A DNA stretch of 64,000 nt from Siphonodentalium dalli (Eukaryota; Mollusca; Scaphopoda; Gadilida; Siphonodentaliidae): contig CP136069.1 in NCBI GenBank assembly GCA_032622095.1, positions 186,363,122 through 186,427,121 on the forward strand, in the 5' to 3' direction. The position numbers and the translations under genes are program-made. How positions within the stretch are numbered: the first letter of the stretch is position 1; the number at the start of each line of letters is the position of its first letter. The notes beneath the pieces are model-generated. The model saw nothing but the letters and a program-made list of their open reading frames with translations, was not told the origin of the DNA and did no database searches. Shown here piece by piece: positions 11,665 through 22,166 of the stretch.

Positions 11665-12595
11665 AAACCCAGTTGTCGTCTTTTATTTTTGCGAACTGAT
11701 GTGTTTATGGTGTTCATGTTTTGATCCCAATAAAACAATTTTTTTTTAAACAAACAAACATCACTTTCAACCACTTCGACTGTACACATTAAAAATGCTA
11801 ACGTCTGAAGTACGCACAATTGTAAATAAATACTTCTTTATTGGGGGGAGGAATTAATCGCAATAAACAAAATGAGAAGCACTCCGACAACTTGTGAGCC
11901 AATACATATAATCAATGTATAAGAATGACGTTTTGTAAATCCATTTGGATATATAATATATATATAACGTATGCGAATACGTGTAATTTTTGAGCAAGAG
12001 AATTCACCATTTCCATCAAATTACCACAGCGGCAGGTATCACACCATTTTAATATGGGCAACGCCGGGTAACCCTGCTAGTCTATAGATATTATCCCGGT
12101 ACACAACATGTAATAAACCATTATTGGCACGAAACGTCTTTCAAATCAACGTCCAATTTGATATTTGAATGGAATTTGGGTGGGATGAAATATTTTATAT
12201 CCAGCAGCTGGTACGGATGCACAAACATGTTAGTGATATAAATGCTGTCAATATATGGTTGTGTAATGAATCTGTGTACCTTCGAATGACTCCTTTAAAC
12301 CCATCAAGCCACATTCTTTCAACATGCTGATAACGAAATCATCAGCCATTTTTACTTTGTTTTGACAACACGTACGGCGTGACGAACCATTCGCTCGAAT
12401 GTAATCACGTGACTTTTACTATAAACGCAGTAAAATAAGACTCGAAATTATTTTACTGCACAGAAGAGTTCAGATTAACCCATGCATGGTGTATTATCAC
12501 TATATATTGGGTACATTTTACTAAACATATTTTACTAAACTGCCCAAACACCCGATTACTTTGGTGTTGGGGTAAAATATTACCAAACGGTATTT
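11663..12595. other. No recognisable gene
   Basis: AT-rich DNA with short frames only. No domain or repeat was recognised. Confidence 0.4.
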
Positions 12596-12599
12596 AGAG

Positions 12600-12920
12600 T
12601 CTGGCACTTCTGGTGGTCAGATTTTTACTTTTAATGTACTGTTGTTTAACCAGGGTACACTCGTTCGTGGTTTTGTCAAAAATGACGACAAAGCACTAAG
12701 AACTTCCAATCACGTAGACAATGTTATTTGTTAAACTGTACTGGCTTACGATATGAAATAGTCTACTCGCGTTTACCCACCACGAGGTTTGTTGATTACG
12801 CCAGATGATTGAACCGATCCGAGCATTGTGTCAAGAACGGACGTGAGCGTAAACTTTACCATAAATGTTTCCATCATTCTCAATATTTTCATTAAATTTG
12901 TCACCGGGTTAACTGATCAC
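12600..12920 (-). pseudogene. Decayed PAN/apple-domain first exon
   Basis: The minus strand matches the intact PAN exon at 39,903-40,296 in two blocks. Around 12,637-12,685 it reads as the exon's Cys-containing ECTLVKQ segment, and around 12,780-12,890 it matches the signal-peptide part (the block ending CATAAATGTTTCCATCATTC on the plus strand). The middle, holding the other PAN cysteines, is shortened and out of frame, so no usable domain remains. This is a dead paralogue of the secreted lectin-type exon. Confidence 0.75.
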
Positions 12921-13716
12921 GAACATGCATGCGCAACATGTATCTGGATACATCTTCCGATCATGTGTAATACACTATTAAATGTAATATAATATATACC
13001 ATTCGCCTGTTTCAATGCGGCTTATTTTTCAGTTCATTTTCCACATTAAAGCGACTCCATCAGTGAGTCAGTCACTCACTCGATTCATTGTACTATTCGC
13101 GGCGAAATCTCATATGGTTTCATCATAGCTGCGTAAGTTTCTAATCCAGGGAGTTGGATTAATGCACGTCACAAATAACAGTGATATTACGTGTACTTTA
13201 TTTCCTGATGTACTCGGAAAATTAATTCACCGAGGCGAAGTCGAGGTTATTTTGGCCGAATACCCGACAACTAGGGGAATACCTGCTAATAAACCCCAGC
13301 TACTAGGCGGTCCTTAAATCCACATACCTCGTGTATAGTACTACTAGATTTCTGGGGAAACAGTTCGACTATAGTGCAGGGTAACAATTTAATTTAATTA
13401 AATTAAATTACTCTTAAACGTGTTGGATATTACAGAGTATGTAGATACTTACAATATAATAATAGATATATAGTATATAGTGTGCGATGCATGCGGATAT
13501 TTGAGTGATTATTCTGTGCAGGACAATACACAATATAGAGAAAATTATTTAATGCAGCAATTATTTAATTCAACAACCCATGGTAGTGTCCTAACGTGTG
13601 TGGTTATAGAATTCCCCAGGAGTGCCTAAATATTAAATAATGGCATAATCCTTTTAATGAACAGCGAACGATTTTGTGTTCTCTTCCCCTTTCTCGAATT
13701 GAATAGTTCATTATGT

Positions 13717-13938
13717 TCAATAATATTCGGTCTTCGGTAGATGTAGGGCTTTATATATCTCTCGTAGAGTCTGTAGTGCAGGGCATTTTAAAATTACATG
13801 GAATTCGTCATCCAATCCTACCCAGAATTCCGATTCAACTGGTAAGTAGTGATGTCTGCTCCCGAACCGTAACATGGCGGTTACTAAGTTATATTTTACT
13901 TGATATATATTTCTCATCACCGAAATGTATCTGAACAA
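13717..13938 (-). pseudogene. LINE ORF2 C-terminal fragment
   Basis: The 73-codon frame has LRFGSRHHYLPVE followed by DDEFHVILKCP. This is the layout of the C-terminal tail of non-LTR retrotransposon ORF2 proteins, in which a basic RxGxHxLPxE stretch precedes a Cys/His knuckle. The first two knuckle cysteines are lost. RT pieces lie on the same strand at 14,193-14,668, in the order expected. Confidence 0.7.
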
Positions 13939-14192
13939 TTCGATAGAATGCCTATGTACTTGATGTGGATATGTGCCTCTCCATAAATAAAAAACATATT
14001 CTAGTCGTTACTTAGCATTTGTGGTGAATTGATTCAAAAAATTCAGGGACTGATCTTTCCAGCTGTATCCCACACCAAGTTTGTTAACATTGTCTACTAC
14101 GCTTTTGATCCATGGGTTTTAGCATTTATTATTTAAATGTATTGAATATAGAACACAATGCAACACTAAAGGCATTCGATGTTATTCCATAG

Positions 14193-14668
14193 TTAATATT
14201 CTTCCCCAATATGACAGGGCTTGAAGTTTTTTGCTTGAAGACATCTCATGTTTGTTTCTTTCGTAAAATTACCATTTTTATGAAAATGTGTTCCGAGATG
14301 CTTATAACTGTTAACAACCTCGAGGGCTTGGTTTGATATTTTTAACGCAAGCTTCTTTGACGCCGGGGTAGTTCTTCCAAATATCAATATTTGTTTTCGA
14401 TGCGTTAATGTTGAGTCCCCATGCTTTGCAATAAACAGAAAATGCGTCGAATGCATTGTGCAGACCGTCAATAGAAGGTAGTTCTTCCAAACATCAATAC
14501 TTTTGTTTTCGATGCGTTAATGTTGAGTCCACAAGCTTTACAGTAAACAGAAAATGAGTCGAACGCATTCTGAAGACCATTAAGATTGTGTCGCCTGCAC
14601 ACACCAGAAGAAAGAGTATGGCATAACGCCAGTATCGAAATCATAGAATGATATCCCTGTTCGCTCAT
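14193..14668 (-). pseudogene. LINE reverse transcriptase fragment with internal duplication
   Basis: Two minus-strand frames carry the region that follows the RT catalytic box: GLQNAFDSFSVYCKACGLN, INASKTKVLMFGR, and then NSYKHLGTHFHKNGNFTKE. This is typical of the thumb region of non-LTR RTs. The segment 14,366-14,470 is repeated with changes at 14,478-14,590, so the SKTK-xxFGRTT part occurs twice. The catalytic FxDD box is absent. It is a dead 5'-truncated copy, and the clade cannot be settled from this much. Confidence 0.8.
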
Positions 14669-14742
14669 GTACTGTTCGAGGTCGTTAACATACAGGCATA
14701 CAGTGTCGGTGATATGTTATCTCACTCTTTGAGTATATACCG

Positions 14743-14818
14743 CTTGGGTATCTGTACAAGAAATACATATCAAGGCGCTTTAGCGCCGCGATCTGTATTT
14801 CTTATACATATACCCAAG
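14743..14818. repeat. 76-bp imperfect palindrome with no loop
   Basis: Two 38-bp arms run from CTTGGGTATCTG to CATATACCCAAG and meet at GGCGCT/TTAGCGCC with no spacer. A few mismatches are present. No gene is attached. Confidence 0.85.
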
Positions 14819-14819
14819 T

Positions 14820-15735
14820 GGGTTATGACATATTTATAAACCGATTCACAACCAGATGAAAGAGGAATTGAGCCACATTCAATACTGTGATCACCTATCA
14901 ATTACGATTCAGTCAAAGGTTAATTGAATGGTTTGTGGTGTTGAATAATTAGTCAAATCCTCGTTAATAATCGGATAACTTGCATCTGCATTATATAACA
15001 GCATTGATAAACAATTTTTTCTCAGCATTTGAGAACGTTTTCATACTGGTAACGTGTTTCTTAATAAAACGGATTATATCTTGTCATAATAAACTGTTTC
15101 GGCCGTTAAGATTATTTTTCGTCTTGTTGTCATAATGGAATAATCGTTCAGAACACAGGAGGCAATGTCCCGGCAGTGTTCGGACTCCGAGGTGAAACTA
15201 TTCCACATTGCATGAAGTTTGTGTGATGAAATATCACCGGCATTCACGACAACAGACTTAAGCAAACCTGTGTATAGTGCCTGTATTTTCCGTGCACATG
15301 CATGTATATGTGAACAGTTTGTGGAATGTTCTCAATGTTGTTTTGTTTTGTATGTTTGTATATTTTTTATTCATATGATTTATGTACATTATATACAGTG
15401 ATGTCATACAAACATATATGTAAGTATTACAAAAACAATCATGTTAATAATTAAAATGACATCACATGTGGGGCGGGTGGGGTCCTTGCACACTAACCAT
15501 GCACTCTCCTTGCACACCATACAGTACATTCATATCAATAAGTGTTTATATATGATAGACAAAACAAAAAACAAACAATAATACCTTCGTCTGTCAAAAA
15601 CACGATATATGTTGGTATTTATTTGTGTTTGCGTGTACACCTATATCAATAAAACAAACCATAAGTTGGATTGATACCTGGTGTCAGTCTATGTATTGAT
15701 TGTATCTGGTTATTTGTCAAAATAGCTTTTTTATT
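14820..15735. other. No recognisable gene
   Basis: Short AT-rich frames only. I see no domain, RNA gene or strong repeat. Confidence 0.4.
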
Positions 15736-15737
15736 GC

Positions 15738-16210
15738 TTATGAGCTATTGTTTAACGCTTTTGTCAAAGCACTCCATTCCTCCTGAAAATTCAACAGTCT
15801 ATCACCTCTCAAAGCAATGATCTTTTCCATATGAGTTCGGTTAACTAATTCATTCAAAAAAGCTTTTAAAGATAATTCAATGGGATAGAATTTCGTTTTA
15901 TAGATATAGTATTTTAAAATAATTAAAATAATGTTTCTTATATTGGCACCCTTTTCCGGCGAGACCCCAATTAATATGTTACATTTTGTAAGTTGGATAT
16001 CTAGTATGTTGGTGTTCATCCAGCGTTGTACTGTTCTTAAGAAACATGATACTATAGGACAGTCAAAAATATGTGGGAAATTGATTCTATCATATGACAT
16101 CGGTTACAGTTACTATCGCTAGTAATTTTCATATTTTGTAGTAATTGTTTGGTCGCCAGAATTCTAGTATTTATGCGGAACTGGAACCATCGCAACCTGG
16201 TGTCAGAGAG
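15738..16210 (-). pseudogene. LINE ORF2 C-terminal fragment (different family)
   Basis: Reading the minus strand from about 16,210, it encodes LRWFQFRINTRILATKQLL and a CNRC knuckle half, then after a frameshift HIFDCPIVSCF and a helical tail ending near 15,738 with NIILIILKYYIYKTKF. This is the classic order of a LINE ORF2 C-terminus: an LRWxQxRIxxRIL block, a zinc knuckle ending HxFxxCP, then an ILxxKYYIYxxK helix. The frameshift lies between CNRC and the histidine. It is a dead fragment. Confidence 0.8.
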
Positions 16211-17159
16211 TGATTTAAACGGCAGTGCGAATGTATATGTCCATGGTACTTGATAATTGTTATGTCCAATTTCTAATGCCCATTTCTGTATTGAGGAAGA
16301 TTTGCCATTTTATCCGATATGAGAATGTCATAAAAATCTTTGCAACCCCGTATACTTTTTAGAAGTAATGATAACTGCCCGGGAATGCGGGAATTGGTTG
16401 TTTTGATAGTCTTTGGTCAAGCAAATGCGACAGCTTGATCAACTGTTTATTGATGCTATGGATTGTAATAAAGTTTGTCGATATATCATACATTTCTTTC
16501 ATCCTAGCTACAGTTGGGAGTTCATTGTTGTCGGAAATAAGGTAAATGTTATCATTCTAAAGATAATATCCTGATTATTGTGAATTATACATTCGAAACA
16601 GGTTTGGATCTCGATCAATTTACTTCCAATCACCCGCCCCTCCCGACAAACCAAAACATATTCAATCGAAAGCGTTGGGCCCCACCCATGCAGCCCACCC
16701 CTATATGTCCGCTAATAATGAAATGATCGTGTTTTAACTTCCCAAGTGACTGGTGCAATCATTATCATAGCGCATTATTAAAATATTTACTGCACATCAA
16801 AGTTGAGTATAAGATTTTGAGAATGTGTGTCGTCATATTACCTCATCGAGTGAACTTAGAAAAGGTTTCAGACATCGAATTCAGAAAGATGAATATATCA
16901 CTTGAGTGAAGGAAGTGCATTAGAATGTTATCAACCTCACACACATGAGTGAACTAATAGCTCTTTATATTTACCATGTATAACAAATATAGATTTCTTG
17001 ATATATGATTTCATGATCAAATGATATTTGACTCATTTGACGGCCATAAACCATAGAGCACGTGTTAGATGAGAACTGTCCAATAGTTGGAAAGTTCGAT
17101 GCGCCAGTAATTAGAACATTGCTGCCCAAAGGGCGTGGTCTAAATGAAATTTTATGTCG
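16211..17159. other. No recognisable gene
   Basis: The first 200 bases may continue the LINE fragment upstream on the minus strand. The rest shows nothing I can name. Confidence 0.4.
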
Positions 17160-17182
17160 GTGGGGGGGGGGGGGGGGGGGGG
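17160..17182. repeat. Poly-G tract
   Basis: A run of over 20 G. Such tracts recur at 53,343-53,363 and 55,399-55,417. Their lengths are prone to sequencing error. Confidence 0.9.
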
Positions 17183-17513
17183 TGGTACTTTTAAATTTTA
17201 AGATGGAGATGTCTATATCATGACTAGATGTAACTTCCGCGCGATTCACTCTAAATCTCGTTGAGTAACATTTTACGAATTCATATATTTAAACACAATT
17301 GTACTTAAGTGCAAATATATAGGTCCAAATAAATCGAAAATGTGAAATCGGCTTGTCATTACACATCTACACGTTCCACGTCGCTATCGATTGATGTGCC
17401 GCGTTAACAGTACACAAGTATCCGTGACGAAGTTCGTCGATTTATCCGCACCCGTTCCCATCGAAAGAGTATCGCAAACTCGCCAATGTAATGGTTACAA
17501 TTCACCAAATGAT

Positions 17514-17930
17514 GAGGCCTCAGTGTTAACAAACCCCACTGGCCTGTATTCTCAGGAAAGTGTTGACCTTGCACGAGCATAACAAATTAAAGAACACCGT
17601 TTTAGATACACGAAAATGTGCCCAAAAAGTTCCTGTCAACGCCATGCTTCACACTACATTTTTAACAAATGTCACACTATGCTTTAAAAGGAGCAAAAAA
17701 TGACGTCGAAAGAAAACACCAACACCTCCCATATAAATTAATCACCAACACCTCCCATATAACTTAAACACCTACACCTCCCATATAAATTATTTGTTTG
17801 ACAGCCGTATACCCGTTCACTTGTGATTATATTTGATGTTTCTCGTGGGGAAACATGTTTGTGCATTTATTCGTGCACTTTTCATCCATGTATCGTTGAC
17901 CATTCAGCTGCCAGGATTTATGTTATGCTG
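17514..17930. repeat. Long direct repeat, copy 1
   Basis: It starts GGCCTCAGTGTTAACAAA, contains CGCCATGCTTCACACTACAT and ends ATCGTTGACCATTC then CTGCCAGGATT. It matches 18,588-18,945 in the same order and orientation. This copy has an internal triplication of CACCTCCCATATAAATTA between 17,720 and 17,792. Confidence 0.85.
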
Positions 17931-18587
17931 ATCCAAGCTTGGGGTGCCAGTGGAAATCACACTACTAATTTTTATTTGGTGTATTAGTGATAACTGGAAA
18001 GATAAGAAAGTCGTCCAAACGATATTAAATTGCGTCCATTTATATACCCACGTCAAAATAAATAACTATGATTAGAAAAATGTCTGTCTTTTTACTTTAT
18101 GAACCCATTTCTGCCACCACCCATATCTGAATGTGCTAAACATTTACCTTGACTTGATTTTTGTTTTCATTTCGGCTGCATTTTGGCAATGTAAACAACG
18201 ATGATGTACATACATGTGGTTGATTTGATAGCTTGTAGATATCACTTCCAGAAAATATGTCATACGATTCGCTATGCGAACTGGGCGCACTTAGGTTTCA
18301 CATTGGGCGCATCTACCGAAGTTTCGAAACAAATGACGTCACGCTTTACTTCCATGTCGTGCCCAAACCCGACGAATCTGCCGGAGCGTTCATCTGGGTT
18401 GTCGGATGCCCTACAATATAGTCTCACATTCATTAGAGGGGCACCCATTATGTTTTATGTATTTGTATCGCGTGCTTTATTTTTCCAATTTGTTTTATGG
18501 ATAGTGAGCACGGGATTTGTTTCAGAGCAGAACTCTGAAAAATGACTATGTTTTCACGGTAGATTACAATGCACCAAATGCTTTGCA

Positions 18588-18945
18588 TAGGCCTCAGTGT
18601 TAACAAATCCCGCTGGCCTATTCGCAGAAAAGGGTTGAATCTGCACGAGTATCAAACATTAAAACACGTCCTTTTAGACACACCAAAATGTGCTCAAAAT
18701 TACTTGTAAACCGCCATGCTTCACACTACATTTTAGACAAATGTCACACTACCCTTCAAAATGAGCAAAAAATTACACCGAAAAATACATCAACACCTCC
18801 CTAAATGATTAGCCAATTTGACAGCCGTAACTGTTCACCGTGTGGCAAAATTTCACGTTTCTGGTCGGGAAACAGGTTTGCGAATGTTTTCGTGCACTTT
18901 TCATCCATGTATCGTTGACCATTCTGCTGCCAGGATTCCGTTTAT
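18588..18945. repeat. Long direct repeat, copy 2
   Basis: Diverged copy of 17,514-17,930, about 1.07 kb downstream. It lacks the internal triplication (one CACCTCCC block only). Between the copies, 17,931-18,587 holds no gene I recognise. Confidence 0.85.
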
Positions 18946-19208
18946 TCGGAGGTTATAACGGCGTTAGTTTTTCAATGTTTTTAATTAAAAAATTTAATTA
19001 AATAAATAAAATCAAATATGCTTACTATGGGCCTATTTCAGCGCCAAATGTACGCTCTTTATAGATGTGTTTTACTTAGGCCCGCGCCGTCCAACAGAAT
19101 AACGGGTATGGGCGAATATCAGAACCAGATAAGTCCAGTGTGAACCAAAGTTAATATTTAGGTCCAATATGAACCTATTTGCCCGATGATATATTGAAGT
19201 AGCATAAT

Positions 19209-19214
19209 AATATT
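19209..19214. other. Target site duplication AATATT (left)
   Basis: AATATT directly precedes the element terminus AGTAGTAATCGGGCC. The same six bases follow the other terminus at 39,259-39,264. Six-base duplications are the norm for Polintons. The motif is self-complementary. Confidence 0.8.
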
Positions 19215-20569
19215 AGTAGTAATCGGGCCACTATCCGGGCAATTCTATCGATTTTTGCCCCCTTTGTTTGATCCTATTGTCTTAAGGGCCAATGGTAGGG
19301 GTTTATGATGGGTCCTTATTGTATGAAAGCCCCTCCTTTTCCTTCTCACTTATATGATAGGTAGAATGAATTAATGAAGCCCCTCCTTTTCGTTCTTAAT
19401 TATTTGATAGGTTTTAATTAAAGTCGCTTTAATTATATGATAGGGTGTCGAAACTCCTCCTCATTCGACCCAACAATGGCCACCATAATTGTTAGCAAGC
19501 CTCGTGCAGGTGTTTGGACCTTTCGAGAACAATGGAATCGTTTGGACCACGCTATCCTGAAACAATGGAAGTGTGCAGGTGTGTGGACCACGTGCCGACG
19601 CCTTGTTAATAATCCCGCCACAATTTTTCCCTGGTGCATCTGAGGCGCGCGAATCGTAAACATTAGTTTGTCCACGCAGTGTGGATTATGAGTCAAGGTC
19701 CTCACTACTGTATTCGAAAGCAACCACTAACAAATTAACCAAAGACATGAATGGAATAATATGGAGCATTCGTTGTCAATATAGCTCTGATGTGGTAAAA
19801 ATAAAAGAGAATGTGTCTCACTTCGGTGCGAAAAAAGAAAAAGAAAACGAGAGCTTTCCGTTGAATGGCAACAAGTCATATTGCCGACTGAAAAGTTACC
19901 CATAATTCTCCTGTGGTTAAGTCGATTATTTAGGGCAATACTGTACATCCATTGTGTCAAAATCCTATTGACCTCCATGTATAATCTATCCAGTAATGAT
20001 TTCACAGATATAATAATCTGGATCAAGCAATTATTTAATTTCACCTAAGTCTGTCTGTTTCCGATGTCAAGAGCAAAAAAAATTGAAGTAGCCAGATAGG
20101 GAAATTTTTGTCCCCCAGTAGCCACAGGTGTAAACGCCAATATGGCTTTTTCTAATGGTTTATGCAAGTATCTATTGTTAACTGAGGTTGATTGTTCCCC
20201 AGTAGCGGCAGTTGTACACACCAAGGTCGAATATGGTCTGTTCTAATGGTTTTTATGCAATTATCTACTGTTAACTGCGGTTGATTGTTCCCCAGTAGCG
20301 GCAGGTGTACACACCAAGGTCGAATATGGTCTGTTCTAATGGTTTTTATGCAATTATCTTCGCTCTAAGCGCAGGTGCGCTAATTTAATTCGAGGTCAAA
20401 TGTAAACAAATTAATTATAATTACTGTGTGTCGCAGCGCATCACAGTCGTGTTTATCATATCTATAGAGCTATGTGACATCAGAGGTGTCGCTATATACA
20501 GCGGTGGGGGGTGTGTTATCGATTGATAAGTAATAAGGGAACAAAATAGTTTTGATGTGAATATTAACA
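19215..20569. repeat. Terminal non-coding part of the Polinton arm (left TIR)
   Basis: This 1.36-kb segment between the terminus and the ATPase gene has no convincing gene. It contains two copies of CCCCTCCTTTTCxTTCT about 55 bp apart near 19,332 and 19,380. It also holds a dispersed motif (19,890-19,946, AAAAGTTACCCATAATTCTC and flanks) that recurs in the foldback at 58,518-58,683, and a minisatellite. It is mirrored at about 37,909-39,258. Confidence 0.8.
20107..20360. repeat. Minisatellite in the left Polinton arm, unit about 90 bp
   Basis: Three units begin CCCCAGTAGC at about 20,113, 20,198 and 20,291 and end near TATGCAATTATCT. The last two are almost identical and the first is diverged. 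Mirrored at about 38,113-38,367. Confidence 0.9.
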
Positions 20570-21220
20570 ATGGCGCTTATTCAATTTGAGGCGAATTCGA
20601 GTTATATTATTTCTGGGGCTACCAAATCCGGCAAAACACAGTGGGTATTTAAATTTCTGAGGAATATACAAGCAATAATTGAAAGAGACCCACCGCGCAA
20701 AATTCTATACTGTTTTGGTGCATATCAAGTATTATACGATGAAATGAAAAAAACAATTCCGAATATTACTTTCCACGAAGGGATGCCTAGTACAGAACTT
20801 TTAGAAAAATTTGCTGATGGTCAGCCCGCGCTCATAATTCTAGATGATTTGGGGCATAAAGTATTAAACAATTCTGATATAGAGTGTGCATTCACCCAAA
20901 CATGTCACCATAAAAAATTGTCAGTAATAATAATACTACAAAATTCTTTTCAACGTGGTTCCTCAGCTAGGACCATAGCTCTCAATGCCTCCTATCTGGT
21001 TCTGTTAAAAAGTCCAAGAGATTTAGCCCAAATACGATATTTGGGCCAGCAATTATTTCCCGGGAAAACACGATTTCTCCCTGATGTCTATATGGATACG
21101 GTTATCTCAAAAAGATTTGGTTATCTGGTGGTAGACTTGACCACGAATGCTGATGAGGAATTCCGTGTGAGAACCGATATATTTCCGGGGGAATATCCTA
21201 TTATATACAAAACTTTATAA
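20570..21220 (+). CDS. A32/FtsK-HerA-like DNA-packaging ATPase
   Basis: This 216-residue P-loop ATPase would pump the element's DNA into capsids. The Walker A motif is GATKSGKT (residues 16-23) right after a short N-terminal strand. Walker B is ALIILDD (87-93). The sensor segment IILQNSFQRGSSART (121-135) is followed by LNASYLVLLKSPRD (138-151) and the QIRYLGQQLFPG block. This pattern and the length are those of Polinton/adintovirus packaging ATPases. The ATG lies in ACAATGG. It is first in a compact same-strand gene row, with a 7-nt gap to the next frame. The copy is intact; its mirror at 37,257-37,908 is frameshifted. Confidence 0.95.
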   Translation: MALIQFEANSSYIISGATKSGKTQWVFKFLRNIQAIIERDPPRKILYCFGAYQVLYDEMKKTIPNITFHEGMPSTELLEKFADGQPALIILDDLGHKVLNNSDIECAFTQTCHHKKLSVIIILQNSFQRGSSARTIALNASYLVLLKSPRDLAQIRYLGQQLFPGKTRFLPDVYMDTVISKRFGYLVVDLTTNADEEFRVRTDIFPGEYPIIYKTL

Positions 21221-21227
21221 GGGGATA

Positions 21228-21536
21228 ATGGCTAGTCAATTAGTGAAAGACAATTTGGATTTTTTGTATCTGCTTGCATCAACCGATTCTAAAAGTCAAC
21301 TAAAGGCGCTCATTTATTCTTCATCATATGATCAAGTTAGAGCTATAGCTGAAATAGCCATCAATGTTATACGAGGTGTACTAACTATTTCTTTGGACAC
21401 AATAGTTCCCTATAAGAGTATATATAGACAATTAGCGGATCATAAGCTAGGAGTACGAAGAAAGAAGTCAGTTCTTAAAAGAAATCCAGAAGCAGTCAAA
21501 AGTTTACTAAGACTCATTCCTCTGAGAGATATATAA
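21228..21536 (+). CDS. Small basic protein of Polinton, function unknown (ORF X)
   Basis: A 102-residue protein directly follows the ATPase with a 7-nt gap. It is predicted helical, with a VKDNLDFLYLL start, a middle AEIAINVIRGVL helix and a strongly basic end (KLGVRRKKSVLKR, 75-87). A short helical, basic protein next to the ATPase is a recurring feature of Polinton and adintovirus genomes; a DNA-condensing core protein, comparable to small adenoviral core proteins, is a possibility but only an inference. The mirror copy at 36,941-37,249 encodes the same sequence. Confidence 0.8.
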   Translation: MASQLVKDNLDFLYLLASTDSKSQLKALIYSSSYDQVRAIAEIAINVIRGVLTISLDTIVPYKSIYRQLADHKLGVRRKKSVLKRNPEAVKSLLRLIPLRDI

Positions 21537-21537
21537 T

Positions 21538-21795
21538 ATGGCTGTGTTTGGTAAAAATATCTTAATACCATATGAAAAATATGAACATTTGATCAGAAAT
21601 TGCCCAGAAGTGTCACCATCTATCATCAATGATAACGGGGAAACTGCCAAAGAAAGGGCGCCAGAGCAGACTCATATACCTAAAATACCAGTGGAAAATA
21701 CAGTACCTGCCAAAATAAATGGACAAAATAGGAATAAAGGAATTCCACCTGGACTTAGGAAGAATGTATTAACATCTAAATGGCTTACGAAATAA
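21538..21795 (+). CDS. Small Polinton protein, function unknown (ORF Y)
   Basis: This 85-residue frame starts one base after the preceding stop (TAATATGG). The N-terminus carries ILIPYEKYEHLIRN, a motif style seen in small Polinton ORFs. The middle is Pro/Glu-rich and probably disordered, and the end is basic (GIPPGLRKNVLTSKWLTK). There is no signal peptide or membrane span. I cannot assign a function; a minor virion component is one possibility. Identical frame in the mirror arm at 36,682-36,939. Confidence 0.75.
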   Translation: MAVFGKNILIPYEKYEHLIRNCPEVSPSIINDNGETAKERAPEQTHIPKIPVENTVPAKINGQNRNKGIPPGLRKNVLTSKWLTK

Positions 21796-22166
21796 AATTA
21801 TATGAATTGAAATGATTTTGTATTTATTGCAACACAAAAATACCGTCATTAGTTGAACCATTTAAAAAGTTCTAATAATCGTTTTAAAAAAAAAATGATG
21901 CAATGGCGTATAAAAATATGTGTCATTTGGCATCCGGTTCATTGGTGGAAATGGACGTTTCATAAACCTCTAATAGACGTTTTATAAATGATGTATTTGA
22001 GAAAAGTTTTAAGTGCATTTTAGTATATATTTCGCACTCTGTAAAAACGTGATTTGACCAATAGTGCTGCAGTGAAATAGCCTTTTTTGATAGTCGTCAA
22101 ATACGTACTAAAAATATTGTCAATTCTATAAGGAAGATTTTTACTTCATGTTATTAAAAAAAAAAC
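21796..22166. other. Intergenic gap before the IAP gene
   Basis: This 371-bp AT-rich gap has no good frame. It ends in a run of ten A directly before the IAP start codon. It is the only large gap in the gene row, so it is a likely place for a poly(A) site and promoter; I see no clear TATA element that decides this. Confidence 0.5.

Noticed and set aside
11514-11819. Frames on both strands with Tyr-Ile repeats
   Set aside because: Products of the TA microsatellite.
19433-20044. Two minus-strand frames in the Polinton terminal region, also in the mirror arm
   Set aside because: Conservation between arms is due to duplication. No domain is seen and they lie opposite to the gene row.
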